Origin: Candidatus Bathyarchaeota archaeon
GTDB lineage: Archaea > Thermoproteota > Bathyarchaeia > TCS64
Assembly: GCA_020346605.1 (NCBI GenBank)
Contig: CP070784.1
Span: 370,192-434,191, forward strand
Direction of reading: 5' to 3'
Length of the DNA: 64,000 bases
Below, in pieces: positions 33,770-42,507 of this stretch. The first letter of the stretch is position 1. Every line of letters starts with the position of its first letter. Below the pieces are notes generated by a model that was given only the letters and a program-made list of their open reading frames with translations, was not told the origin of the DNA and made no database searches. Both the position numbers and the translations under genes were made by a program.

Positions 33770-34246
33770 ATGCGCCTCTGGTCGCTCTACCCCGCCTACC
33801 TTGACTGGAAGGGCCTAGGAGGGGAGTGGAGGGAGGGGCTCCTGGCCCAGGCGGTCCTATTGGGCAGGACCAAGGGTTGGAGGAACCACCCCCAGCTCGA
33901 AAGGTTCAAGGCGCACGAGGACCCAGTGGCGGCCATAGGGCACTACCTCCTCAAAGTCCACGAGGAGGCCACGAGGAGGGGCTACAGCTACAACCTCTCA
34001 AAGATTGTGGCGCCCGTGGACGAGATCAACCTCATCGAGCTGACGGACGGACAGCTGAGGTACGAACTTTGGTTATTATCAGAGAGACTGGGAAAAAGGG
34101 ACCCGGAGTGGTTGAAGGCTATACGGAGGCAGCACAGGGATGATCCTCCGACGCCCCATCCCCTCTTCAAAGTGGTGGAGGGGGAGATCGAGCCGTGGGA
34201 GACCGGGTACTGGAACTCGCAGGACTTATCTAGGGGCAACCCCTGA
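33770..34246 (+). CDS. Pyrimidine-dimer DNA glycosylase / endonuclease V-like protein
   Basis: A 158-residue protein from ATG 33770 (an alternative GTG is nine bases upstream). The N-terminal region MRLWSLYPAYLDWKGLGG, then EGLLAQAVLLGRTKGWRNHP and LERFKAHEDPVAAIGHYLLK, match the T4 endonuclease V-like pyrimidine-dimer glycosylase group as I recall it, including the HPQLERF segment. Such enzymes cut the glycosidic bond at UV photoproducts and then nick the backbone. The Thr2 nucleophile of T4 endonuclease V is Arg here, so the mechanism may differ. Preceded by the rubrerythrin terminator. Confidence 0.65.
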   Translation: MRLWSLYPAYLDWKGLGGEWREGLLAQAVLLGRTKGWRNHPQLERFKAHEDPVAAIGHYLLKVHEEATRRGYSYNLSKIVAPVDEINLIELTDGQLRYELWLLSERLGKRDPEWLKAIRRQHRDDPPTPHPLFKVVEGEIEPWETGYWNSQDLSRGNP

Positions 34247-34258
34247 ACCAGACCTAGG

Positions 34259-34639
34259 ATGGTATTCGATCCGAAGCTTGTTGAAGATTGGGTCTCGATC
34301 TGGAACAGCTACGACCTCTCGTTGGTGGAGAAGCTGTTCCTGAACGACGGTAGGGTGACCTACTTCTCCTCCGAGAAGCAGGGGGTCGTCAAGGGGATCG
34401 ACGCCTTGATCGAGCACCACCACGAGTTCGGCTTCGTCGAGGGGGGGAAGGACCAGCCCAATAGTCTCTGGCTCGAGGACACCGATATCGAGACCTTTGA
34501 AAGTTCAGCGGTCGTGACTGCGATATGGTGCTTCAGGAGGGGCGATGCGGAGAACGTCCAGCGGGGATCAGTGACGTTGGTCTACGTTAACACCACTTAT
34601 GGATATCGCATCGCCCACGCTAACTTCTCCAATTACTAG
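34259..34639 (+). CDS. NTF2/SnoaL-like protein
   Basis: A 126-residue protein that looks like a cone-shaped NTF2-like fold: an N-terminal helix (LVEDWVSIWNSYDLSLVEKL), a short helix after FLNDGRVTYFSSEKQGVVKG, then a C-terminal beta sheet with SSAVVTAIWCFRRGDAENV and GSVTLVYVNTTYGYRIAHA. These serve as ketosteroid isomerase-like enzymes, cyclases or ligand binders; no catalytic residues can be identified. It follows the glycosylase gene by 12 bp and could be co-transcribed. Confidence 0.6.
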   Translation: MVFDPKLVEDWVSIWNSYDLSLVEKLFLNDGRVTYFSSEKQGVVKGIDALIEHHHEFGFVEGGKDQPNSLWLEDTDIETFESSAVVTAIWCFRRGDAENVQRGSVTLVYVNTTYGYRIAHANFSNY

Positions 34640-34706
34640 GACCGTCATCAATCTGGCATAGATTTATCTCTGATCGCTCCATGAAGACACCGTCAGGTGC
34701 CACGAA

Positions 34707-35891
34707 TTGGGAGAAAAAACGTTCGACGATGCGTATCCCATAAAAGACGGTTACAAGCGGTTCGACCCACGTAACACGGCCTTCAGCAGATCCTTCCGAG
34801 GGGACTCTGGGGCGGCCCAGAGGGACAACGCAGAGAGCAGGGAGGAGAAGATGGTGCGGAACGTCCCTGGCTACACGCTCGTGGACTACTCCTTCAGCGG
34901 CGCCGCTTTGACCGCAGCCCAGGCGTCACACTCGGGTCGGGGGCAGATGAACTCTGGCTTCTACTCCTGGAGTTCACTCGGCGTGGCCGTAAAGCCGGAG
35001 GGAGTTCCCAGATGGGAGGGCACTCCACAGGAGGCGAGTAAGATCCTGAAGAAGGCAGGCAAGTACTACGGTGCCTCCGGGATGGAGTTCTGCGAGACAG
35101 ACAGGAGGTGGATCTACAGCCACACCGGCGACGGGAGGCCCATCGTCTTCGAGGACGTCGAGGAAGGATACGTCACGGAGGAGAAGGCGGTGATACCCGA
35201 CAGTCACAGGTGGACCGTAGCGATCACCGTGCCTATGGAGGTGGAGGAGATGATGTACTCACCCACGGCACTGAACCCCGTCAGCAGCATGGGCTTCAGC
35301 AGGATGCCCGTCGTCGCCGGCACAGTCGCAGAGTTTATCAGGGGTCTCGGCTACCACGCCATCCCCTGCGGAAACGACACCGCCTTGAGTGTCCCCATCG
35401 CCATCCAGGCCGGCCTGGGGCACATCGGTCGCCACGGCAGGCTCATCACCTGGGAACGCGGCCCCATGGTACGCATCGCCAAGATATTCACAGACCTGCC
35501 TCTTGCCCCTAACCCCCCGGCTCCTAGGGGCATCATCGAGTTCTGCGACGCCTGCATGAAGTGCGCGAAGCAGTGCCCCAGCGGCTCCATCACGGAGGGG
35601 CCGAGGACCTACGAGGGACACTCGGAGGCGAACAACCCCGGAGCGCTGAAGTGGTACTGCAACGCCGACACCTGCCTCCAGTACTGGAGGGAGGTCGGCA
35701 GCGGCTGCTCAATCTGCTTCAGGGTCTGCAACTTCACAAAACCCGAGGGCATCTCGCACGACATCGTCAAATGGTTCATCAGGAACGTTCCCCAGCTCAA
35801 CAGGTTCTGGACGTGGACGGACGACCTAATGGGCTACGGGAAGATGAAGGATCCCAGGAAGTACTGGGACACGCCCTACGAGCCCGGCTGA
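34707..35891 (+). CDS. Reductive dehalogenase-like corrinoid/iron-sulfur protein, soluble
   Basis: A 394-residue RdhA-family protein from a TTG start. Its C-terminal part has the two cluster motifs: CDACMKCAKQCPSGSI (C-x2-C-x2-C-x3-CP) and CLQYWREVGSGCSICFRVC (C-x10-C-x2-C-x3-C). The middle, VAITVPMEVEEMMYSPTAL to IAIQAGLGHIGRHGRLI, matches the corrinoid-binding nitroreductase-like core. There is no twin-arginine signal, no N-terminal helix and no RdhB anchor gene nearby, so it should be cytoplasmic. Dehalogenation is inferred from family only; a different reductive role is possible. A close paralog lies at 41343. Confidence 0.85.
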   Translation: MGEKTFDDAYPIKDGYKRFDPRNTAFSRSFRGDSGAAQRDNAESREEKMVRNVPGYTLVDYSFSGAALTAAQASHSGRGQMNSGFYSWSSLGVAVKPEGVPRWEGTPQEASKILKKAGKYYGASGMEFCETDRRWIYSHTGDGRPIVFEDVEEGYVTEEKAVIPDSHRWTVAITVPMEVEEMMYSPTALNPVSSMGFSRMPVVAGTVAEFIRGLGYHAIPCGNDTALSVPIAIQAGLGHIGRHGRLITWERGPMVRIAKIFTDLPLAPNPPAPRGIIEFCDACMKCAKQCPSGSITEGPRTYEGHSEANNPGALKWYCNADTCLQYWREVGSGCSICFRVCNFTKPEGISHDIVKWFIRNVPQLNRFWTWTDDLMGYGKMKDPRKYWDTPYEPG

Positions 35892-35902
35892 AGGATACTT
35901 AT

Positions 35903-36433
35903 CTAGAAACGCTCCCACGAGAAGATCTCGTCGGGGGGCTTCCTCCGGTCTGTCTCCACGAACGCATCAGTCTTGGGGTACCCCAGGGGCGAGACAACGA
36001 CCACATCCCAGTCGTCTGGGACCTCCAGCAGCTCCTTGACAGGGGCGTTCTCGAAGTCCCCGACCCAGCAGGTGCCCAGCCCCTCGGCCCTCGCCGCCAG
36101 CACGAGGTGGGTGAAGGCGATGGAGATGTCCACGAGGAACTGCTTATCCCCCATGTAGCCGCCCCGGTTGTACCCCACATCGAACCCGCAGGCGACGACG
36201 ACCGCCGGCGCCTCGCCTATGAACCCCTGGTTTTTGCAGAGGGCCACGAGCTTCCGCCGCTTCTCGGCGTCTGTGACGAGGATGAACCTCCAAGGCTGCC
36301 TGTTGCTACCTGATGGGGCCATCCTGACCGCCTCCATCACCCTGTCAAGGGCCTCCCCGGGCGGCATCTCGGACCTGTAGGACCTGACGCTCCTCCTGGT
36401 CTTGACGACTTCGTAGAACTCCATAGTAAACAT
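35903..36433 (-). CDS. Nitroreductase family protein
   Basis: A 176-residue FMN nitroreductase. ATG 36433 has GGAGG upstream at suitable distance, though ATG 36424 is also in frame. Motifs: EFYEVVKTRRSVRSYRSEM (flavin phosphate-binding), VRMAPSGSNRQPWRFILV, and FTHLVLAARAEGLGTCWVGD with the C-terminal flavin contact. It may supply reduced flavin or act directly on quinones or nitro groups. It converges on the upstream dehalogenase-like gene with 11 bp between stops and is divergent from gamma-glutamyltransferase. Confidence 0.85.
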   Translation of the reverse strand: MFTMEFYEVVKTRRSVRSYRSEMPPGEALDRVMEAVRMAPSGSNRQPWRFILVTDAEKRRKLVALCKNQGFIGEAPAVVVACGFDVGYNRGGYMGDKQFLVDISIAFTHLVLAARAEGLGTCWVGDFENAPVKELLEVPDDWDVVVVSPLGYPKTDAFVETDRRKPPDEIFSWERF

Positions 36434-36457
36434 GGGACTGATCCGCCTCCGGAAATA

Positions 36458-36467
36458 AGATTATATG
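36458..36467 (+). promoter_or_regulatory. Putative TATA box
   Basis: AGATTATATG lies about 52 bases upstream of the gamma-glutamyltransferase ATG in the short divergent region shared with the nitroreductase gene. Confidence 0.4.
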
Positions 36468-36518
36468 GGTTCCAAAGGCGACCGCAGAACATTTAGGCGA
36501 AAAAACTGATCTGAGATC

Positions 36519-38210
36519 ATGTCTATTCTGCCAAACGTTTACCAGAGGCGCAGGTGGATCGGAGCTGGGAGGCCCGACTGCGTCGCCCAGAACGGGATGG
36601 TAGTTTCTAAACACCCCCTTATCGGAGAGGCCGGCGTTGACGTGATCAGGAAGGGTGGGAACGCCGTGGACGCGGCGGTGGCCGCGGCCTTCATGGACTG
36701 CGTCGTTGAGCCTGCAATGAACGGGATCGGTGGGGAGGGCGTCATGGCGATACACCTGGCGACCGGCGAGAACATCATCGTGGACTACGTCGGCCGCCCG
36801 GCGATGAGCTGCACCCCGGACATGTTCGAGGTGGAGGAGGACACCGAGCCGGGCTGGATGGGATGGTACAAGGTCAAGGGAGACGAGAACGTCGTCGGCC
36901 ACAAGGCCTGCACCACGCCTGGGACGGTTGCAGGCCTTACGACGGCCCTGGAGCTCTACGGCACCATGAGCCTGGAGGAGGTGATGGAGCCCGCCATCAG
37001 GGTCGCCGAGGAGGGATTCGTCGTGGGCTGGTGGACGGCGGCCTCCATATTCGGCAAGATGAGGCTGTTCTCCAGGTTCCCCGAGTGGAGGCGTATCTAC
37101 CTGCAGGAGGGGCAGTGGCCGTACAACCCGTACATCTACACGATGTCGAAGCCCCAGATCCTCTACAACACTGACCTCGCCAAATCTCTGAGCTCAATCG
37201 CGGAGGAGGGGCCAGACGCCTTCTACAAGGGCTGGATCGCCGAGGCCATAGCAGAGGAGATGGAGAGGGGCGGTGGCCTCATCACCGCTGAGGACCTGGC
37301 GATCTACGAGCCCATCGTCCACGAGCCGGAGCCAGGGATGTACAGGGACTTCACAGTTGTCTACGACCCCACCCACTCGGGGACCACGATGCTCCAGACC
37401 CTCAAGATACTGGAGGGGTACGACCTCGCCTCCCTCGGCTTCGACTCTCCCGAGACGGTCCACCTGATCGCAGAGGCTCTTGGGTTCGCCTTCGCCGACC
37501 GCTTCAAGTACATGGGAGACCCCGGTTACGTCGATGTCCCGCAGAAGGCCATGGTCTCGGACGAGTACGCCGAGGAGGTAAGGGGGCGCATTGATTTGGA
37601 CAGGGCTTCGAGCATCGAACACGGAGACCCCTGGCCTCACGAGCCGGAGTGCACAACGGCGATGGTCGTCGGGGACAAGGAGGGGAACCTGGTCTGCATC
37701 AACCAGACCCTTGTGAACAGCTTCGGCTGCGGCGTCGTGGTCCCGGGGACGGGGATAGTGATGAACAACGCCATGTACGGGCTGGACCCAGAGCCGGGGC
37801 ACGCGAACTCCATGGACGGTAGGAAGAGGAGGATACAGAACGTCTGCCCCACGGTGCTCCTCAGGGACAGCGAGCCCTACATGGCAGTTGGGGCCCCCGG
37901 CGGCAGGGCGATACAGATGGCCGTCTCACAGGTTATCTCGAACGTCGTCGACCACGGCATGGGGATCCAGGACGCCATCTCGGCCCCCAGGGTCTTCAGG
38001 GAGTCGCATAGGGTCTACGTCGACAACAGGTATCCGGAGGAGGTGAGGGAGGGTCTCGAGGAGAGGGGGCACGACCTCGTCTGGCTCGATCAGGAGCTGA
38101 GGGGCTGGGCCCGTCCCGTCGGAGTTCTCGTCGACCCAGAGACCAGGCTACTCCACGGTGGAGTCTACTGCCACTTGACGGGCTTCGAGTCGATTGCCAT
38201 TGGACTATAG
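36519..38210 (+). CDS. Gamma-glutamyltransferase family protein, apparently without signal peptide
   Basis: A 563-residue Ntn hydrolase of the gamma-glutamyltransferase (GGT) family. VSKHPLIGEAGVDVIRKGGN and AVAAAFMDCVVEPAMNGIGG are N-terminal blocks. Autoprocessing should occur before T379 in ECTTAMVVGDKEGNLVCINQ, which becomes the N-terminal nucleophile. GCGVVVPGTGIVMNNAMYG and VGAPGGRAIQMAVSQVI follow. Bacterial GGTs are usually exported; the start here (MSILPNVYQRRRW) shows no signal. The residue two after the nucleophile is Ala where E. coli has His. It transfers or hydrolyses gamma-glutamyl groups. Confidence 0.9.
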   Translation: MSILPNVYQRRRWIGAGRPDCVAQNGMVVSKHPLIGEAGVDVIRKGGNAVDAAVAAAFMDCVVEPAMNGIGGEGVMAIHLATGENIIVDYVGRPAMSCTPDMFEVEEDTEPGWMGWYKVKGDENVVGHKACTTPGTVAGLTTALELYGTMSLEEVMEPAIRVAEEGFVVGWWTAASIFGKMRLFSRFPEWRRIYLQEGQWPYNPYIYTMSKPQILYNTDLAKSLSSIAEEGPDAFYKGWIAEAIAEEMERGGGLITAEDLAIYEPIVHEPEPGMYRDFTVVYDPTHSGTTMLQTLKILEGYDLASLGFDSPETVHLIAEALGFAFADRFKYMGDPGYVDVPQKAMVSDEYAEEVRGRIDLDRASSIEHGDPWPHEPECTTAMVVGDKEGNLVCINQTLVNSFGCGVVVPGTGIVMNNAMYGLDPEPGHANSMDGRKRRIQNVCPTVLLRDSEPYMAVGAPGGRAIQMAVSQVISNVVDHGMGIQDAISAPRVFRESHRVYVDNRYPEEVREGLEERGHDLVWLDQELRGWARPVGVLVDPETRLLHGGVYCHLTGFESIAIGL

Positions 38211-38246
38211 CCCCCCTTTCTCTGAAAAATAGGGAAAAATGTGGTT
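38211..38246. terminator. Convergent terminator region
   Basis: The 36 bases between the two convergent stops contain CCCCCCTTTCTC on the plus strand and A-runs that are T-runs on the minus strand. This fits bidirectional T-tract termination for the GGT and S9 peptidase genes. Confidence 0.4.
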
Positions 38247-40214
38247 TTACTGCTCCTCTTTCCCGAGGATCCAGCGTAGGAACCAAGCGACGGAGCGTTT
38301 TCTGACGTCAATGACGTGCCTAGGCTCTCCGATCCCGTGGGGCTGCCTGGGGTAGATCACCATTCTGGTGGGTACCCCCTGCCTCTTCAGGGCGTTGTAG
38401 AGCTCTTGGCCCTGGCTGACAGGGACCCTGGCGTCCTTCTCGCCATGCTGGATCAGCGTCGGTGTCTTCACGTCCTTTACGTTGAACATCGCCGAGTGAG
38501 CCCTGTAGGGCTCCAAGTCGTCCCAGTACTCGCCGTGGAAGTAGTCTGGGATGAAGGTCGGTATGTCAGAGGTCCCGTTGAAGCTCATCAGGTTGGTGAC
38601 TCCGGCTCCGACGCAGGCCGCCTTGAACCTGTCCGTCTGGGTTATCGTCCAGCTCGTCATGTAGCCGCCGTAGCTCCAGCCCAGGATGCCCATCCTGTCG
38701 GGGTCCACGATGCCCTTTTCGATCAGGTGGTCCACGCCCGACATGATGTCCTCGTAGTCCCCACTTCCCCAGTCGTCGTAGTTGGCGAAGCGGAACTCCT
38801 TACCGTAGCCGCTGCTCCCCCGGGGGTTCGCCCTGAGCATCACGAATCCCTCCTGGGCCAGGACCGCAGTGTTCCCGTACCTCATGGGGTCGGCGGCGAA
38901 GGTGCGCCCGTAGACGCCGGTGGGGCCCCCGTGCACCTCCAAAATCAGCGGGTAACTCTTCCCCTCCTCGTAGCCCAGTGGGTAGTAGACGACCCCCTCC
39001 ACGTCGATTCCGTCCCTAGACTTCCAGGTGATCACCTCCGCCCTCGGGACCTCAGCAGTGGGCCACGCCTCTGGGATGTCAGGCTGCGCCACCTCTCTCT
39101 CGGAGCCGTCTCCGGGGTTTAAGATTTTCAGCGAGTTCATGGATCCGAAGTCCTCGGCGGCGTAGGCGATTAACCCCGACGCACCGACGTTGTAGGCCTT
39201 CCTCCTCAGCCCCGCGCTGGTGAGCTTTCTCCCGTCGCCGCCCGAGGCAGGGAGCACCCAGACCTGCGATGTGACGCTCTCAGACTCGTGGACGTAGACG
39301 CTCTCGCCGTCCGGCGACCACCCCATCAAGTAGCTCTGGCTGTCCGGCGTCCTGGCTAGAGGCTTGCCCTTCTTCCCCTCCGTCGAATAGAGAACAATCC
39401 TGTTGGAGAAAGCCCACTCCGCCGGCAAGTCCCCGACGGTGCAGGCTATCCACCTGCCGTCAGGGGAGGCCTTCACGCCCCCAGACCAGCTGGCCAACAG
39501 CCCCAGGTCCTTGAGCCCAACTTCGTCCACAGGCTCCTCGGGCTCCGATGGCACGAGGGCCAACCTCGAGTCGGGCCACACGTCGGCCAGCGGGCTGGGT
39601 TGGTGCTTGAGGGCTATCTGTTCGCCGTCGGGGAGCCAGCCGATATCCAGCACGTGGAACTCGCCCTTGGTGAGCTGCTTCACCTCCGGGAGATCCCTCG
39701 GCCCCACGCTGAAGGCCACCGTATAGACGTGCTGGTATTCGAACTCCTCGTGCCAGAGGTAGGCGTCGTCCTTCCCCTTGGTCCTCTTCTCCTTCTCCTC
39801 CGTTGGCGGCTCCGGCAATAGGAAGGCGATGGACCCGCCGTCGGGCGCCCACTCGATGGCGGTTATCTCGTACTTCTCGTCGTCGGTGAGGGCCCACGCC
39901 TCGCCGCCGTCCGCCCTCATGGCGTAGAGGTTGGACTTCTCTTTCCGGGTCGAGACGAAGGCGATAAAGCATCCGCACGGGCTCCACCTAGGCTTGGTGT
40001 CGCTCCCGTCGCCGTAGGTGAGTTGGCGCTTCTCCCCGGTCTCCACGTCCACCAGATAGAGGTGGTGTATAAACCGGCTCTCCTCCTCGGTGAGGAGCGG
40101 CTCCCGAACCGTATAGACGATCTTACCACCGTCGGGGGAAAGACTAACCTCACTTATCAATGGGTAGTGTATCTGGGCCTCGATGCTCCATCGATCCTTC
40201 TCGGTCTCAGGCAT
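38247..40214 (-). CDS. S9 family acylaminoacyl-peptidase-like serine protease
   Basis: A 655-residue prolyl-oligopeptidase-type protein. The N-terminal half is a beta-propeller with WD-like blades (SPDGGKIVYTVREP, WSPCGCFIAFVST, WAPDGGSIAFLL). The C-terminal alpha/beta hydrolase has LEVHGGPTGVYG, the nucleophile in GWSYGGYMT (S514), LIQHGEKDARVPVSQG carrying the Asp, and QPHGIGEPRH with the His. It degrades oligopeptides or N-acylated peptides in the cytoplasm. It forms part of a peptidase set with M20, M42 and M19 enzymes, and is convergent with gamma-glutamyltransferase. Confidence 0.92.
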   Translation of the reverse strand: MPETEKDRWSIEAQIHYPLISEVSLSPDGGKIVYTVREPLLTEEESRFIHHLYLVDVETGEKRQLTYGDGSDTKPRWSPCGCFIAFVSTRKEKSNLYAMRADGGEAWALTDDEKYEITAIEWAPDGGSIAFLLPEPPTEEKEKRTKGKDDAYLWHEEFEYQHVYTVAFSVGPRDLPEVKQLTKGEFHVLDIGWLPDGEQIALKHQPSPLADVWPDSRLALVPSEPEEPVDEVGLKDLGLLASWSGGVKASPDGRWIACTVGDLPAEWAFSNRIVLYSTEGKKGKPLARTPDSQSYLMGWSPDGESVYVHESESVTSQVWVLPASGGDGRKLTSAGLRRKAYNVGASGLIAYAAEDFGSMNSLKILNPGDGSEREVAQPDIPEAWPTAEVPRAEVITWKSRDGIDVEGVVYYPLGYEEGKSYPLILEVHGGPTGVYGRTFAADPMRYGNTAVLAQEGFVMLRANPRGSSGYGKEFRFANYDDWGSGDYEDIMSGVDHLIEKGIVDPDRMGILGWSYGGYMTSWTITQTDRFKAACVGAGVTNLMSFNGTSDIPTFIPDYFHGEYWDDLEPYRAHSAMFNVKDVKTPTLIQHGEKDARVPVSQGQELYNALKRQGVPTRMVIYPRQPHGIGEPRHVIDVRKRSVAWFLRWILGKEEQ

Positions 40215-40288
40215 GACAATCAGGATAATATTGATGTTCGCCTGATAATATTATCGCGAGCAGATCGGAGATCAAGATAGCGACAAGT

Positions 40289-40297
40289 GTTATATCC
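40289..40297 (+). promoter_or_regulatory. Putative TATA box of the DUF169 gene
   Basis: GTTATATCC lies 30 bases before the ATG at 40327, implying a nearly leaderless transcript. The region also serves the divergent S9 peptidase. Confidence 0.45.
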
Positions 40298-40326
40298 TCT
40301 CCAAATCCATCGGTTTTGATCGTAAA

Positions 40327-41286
40327 ATGGCGGAGTACGACTGGTCGGTCTACGAGAGGGACTGGCTCGGTTACCCACCCAGGAAGCAGGGGGAGATACT
40401 TATCAGGGAGCTCAGGCTCCATGGCGACCCCGTTGCCCTCGCTTGGTGGCCCGAGAAGCTGATGTCCCCAGAGTACGAGGAGCACATCTACAGGGGACCT
40501 CTTAAGCTGGTCCACTGCCAGTTCATGATGAGGGCACGGTACAGGGGAGAGGTCTACGTCCTCGACGGGATAACCAGTAGGCCCGACCCTCCGGTCTGCA
40601 ACGGCGACGCCTACGTGGGTCTGACGACGGTCTCCGACGACCTGATGACCGGGGCCTGGAGCTCTAGGACGAACCCCGACAGTGGGGACCCTCCAGTGCC
40701 CCGGATCTACGGCACCCCGGTCGCCGCTCGGAGGAACCTTCTCCACGACTACACCATGGTGCCGCCCAATGTCAAGTATTTGGGCATCGCGCCGCTCAGC
40801 GAGTGCCCCTTCGACCCCGACGTGGTAGTCCTCTTCGGCAACCCCAGGCAGATGACGTACGCCTGCAGGGCCCTCCAGTGGTGGAGCGGGATAACGCCCA
40901 AGAGCCTAACCGGCCCCGGGACCTGCTCGTCCAGCTGGGCGGCGGCCTACATCAGCGGAGAGCCTAAGTACACCCTCGGGTGCTTCGGGCTGTTCAGCGC
41001 CATGGGGGTGAATCCCAACCACGTCAGCCTCAGCATCCCCAGCGAGATGATGCCCCCCCTCTGCAGCGTCCTAGAGCTCTGGAGGGATAGGGGGAGAGAG
41101 ACCTTCAACGAGGCCCCGCCCGACGAGGAGAGGGAGTATATCAGGGCCCCATACGACGGCGAGTACACCAAGGACGACTACAGGAAGCCCGACTTCGTCT
41201 CCTGGAACGAGCACCTGGAAGAGCCCTACGAGACGTGGGCGGAGAGGAGGCGGAAGAAGGGGTTCCACGTTCCCGAGGACGCCTGA
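40327..41286 (+). CDS. DUF169 domain-containing protein
   Basis: A 319-residue protein. The family-type features are HGDPVALAWWPEKLM near residue 35, a conserved Cys/His patch in LVHCQFMMRARYRGEV, then LSECPFDPDVVVLFGNPRQ and CSSSWAAAYISGEPKYTLGC. DUF169 members often occur with methyltransferase or redox genes in anaerobes and have no settled function; conserved cysteines suggest a metal or cofactor site. Its C-terminal extension (residues 255-319) is charged and possibly disordered. Followed after 56 bp by the second dehalogenase-like gene. Confidence 0.78.
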   Translation: MAEYDWSVYERDWLGYPPRKQGEILIRELRLHGDPVALAWWPEKLMSPEYEEHIYRGPLKLVHCQFMMRARYRGEVYVLDGITSRPDPPVCNGDAYVGLTTVSDDLMTGAWSSRTNPDSGDPPVPRIYGTPVAARRNLLHDYTMVPPNVKYLGIAPLSECPFDPDVVVLFGNPRQMTYACRALQWWSGITPKSLTGPGTCSSSWAAAYISGEPKYTLGCFGLFSAMGVNPNHVSLSIPSEMMPPLCSVLELWRDRGRETFNEAPPDEEREYIRAPYDGEYTKDDYRKPDFVSWNEHLEEPYETWAERRRKKGFHVPEDA

Positions 41287-41342
41287 CCACAGCAGACACC
41301 CCCTTTTATCCAACTTCGTCGCGATATGCATCATCCCGAACG

Positions 41343-42506
41343 GTGGCCGAATTGGTGAGGAGGCGCAGATTCGATGAAAACTACCCCACCCTGGACTCCT
41401 ACAGGAGGTACAACCCTGTTGGGAAGGGCGTAAAAAGCTCCCACTACGGTTACCAGACGGAGGCGGGGAAGCAGCTAAGGATAGAGAAGGGGCTCGTTGG
41501 TTTCTCACTCCTGGACTACGCCTTCAGGGACGCCTCATACACGGCCGACCACACCTTCGACGGCTCAAGGAGCCGGATGGACAGTGGCTTCTACTCGTGG
41601 AGCCCCCTGGGCTTCACGCACAAGCCCGACGCAGTCTCCCGGTGGGAGGAGTCGCAGGAGCATGCCAGCAGGGTTGTCACCAAGGCCGCAAAGTTCTACG
41701 GTGCAGTGTCCGTGGGCTTCTGCGAGCTGGACAGGCGGTGGATCTACAGCCACACCAGGGACGGGAAAGTGTTCGTCTTCGAGGACGTCGAGGAGGGCTA
41801 TGTGACCGAGGAGAAGGCCGTGATCCCAGACAGCCACAAGTGGATCGTCGCCATGACCGTGCCCATGGACCTAGAGGAGACCATGTACACGCCCACCGCC
41901 ATGGTGCCCTCCGGCGGGATGGCCTACAGCAGGATGCACATCCTGGCCGGCACAGTCGCGGAGTTCATAAGAGGGCTGGGCTGGCACGCGATCCCGTCGG
42001 GAAACGACATGGGGTTCAACGTCCCCATAGCCATCCAGGCGGGCTTGGGCCACGCCGGGCGAATGAACAGGATGATCACCTGGGAACGGGGGCCACTGGT
42101 GAAGATCTGCAAGGTCTTCACAGACATGCCGCTCGCCCCCAGCCCCCCGGCCCCGGAAGGCATCCTCGAGTACTGTGGCGTCTGTAAGAAATGCGTGAAG
42201 CACTGCCCCAGCGGCTCCATCTCGGAGGGGCCTATGACCTTCGACGGCCCGCCCGGGGGCAACCCTGGCGTCTACAGGTGGTACTGCGACGAGGGGAAGT
42301 GCCGCCAGTATTGGGACGATGTGGGGACGAGCTGCACCATCTGCTTCAGGGTCTGCGCTTTCAGTAAGCCTCCGGGGGCGCTTCACGAAACGGTGAAGTG
42401 GTTTATCAGGAACGTGCCCCAGCTCAACAGGTTCTGGGCGTGGACCGACGACCTCTTAGGCTACGGGAGGATGAAGGACCCGAGGGAGTACTGGGAGGAG
42501 CCCTGA
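41343..42506 (+). CDS. Reductive dehalogenase-like corrinoid/iron-sulfur protein, soluble (paralog)
   Basis: A 387-residue paralog of the protein at 34707, sharing the whole layout. GTG 41343 is preferred; TTG 41352 and GTG 41355 are alternatives. Cluster motifs are CGVCKKCVKHCPSGSI and CRQYWDDVGTSCTICFRVC with the same spacings. WFIRNVPQLNRFWAWTDDL and GRMKDPREYW match the paralog closely. No twin-arginine signal, no membrane segment and no RdhB. It follows the DUF169 gene on the same strand and may be co-expressed. Divergence over the core (SFRG versus SHYG-type N-terminus) suggests different substrates. Confidence 0.85.
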   Translation: MAELVRRRRFDENYPTLDSYRRYNPVGKGVKSSHYGYQTEAGKQLRIEKGLVGFSLLDYAFRDASYTADHTFDGSRSRMDSGFYSWSPLGFTHKPDAVSRWEESQEHASRVVTKAAKFYGAVSVGFCELDRRWIYSHTRDGKVFVFEDVEEGYVTEEKAVIPDSHKWIVAMTVPMDLEETMYTPTAMVPSGGMAYSRMHILAGTVAEFIRGLGWHAIPSGNDMGFNVPIAIQAGLGHAGRMNRMITWERGPLVKICKVFTDMPLAPSPPAPEGILEYCGVCKKCVKHCPSGSISEGPMTFDGPPGGNPGVYRWYCDEGKCRQYWDDVGTSCTICFRVCAFSKPPGALHETVKWFIRNVPQLNRFWAWTDDLLGYGRMKDPREYWEEP

Positions 42507-42507
42507 G

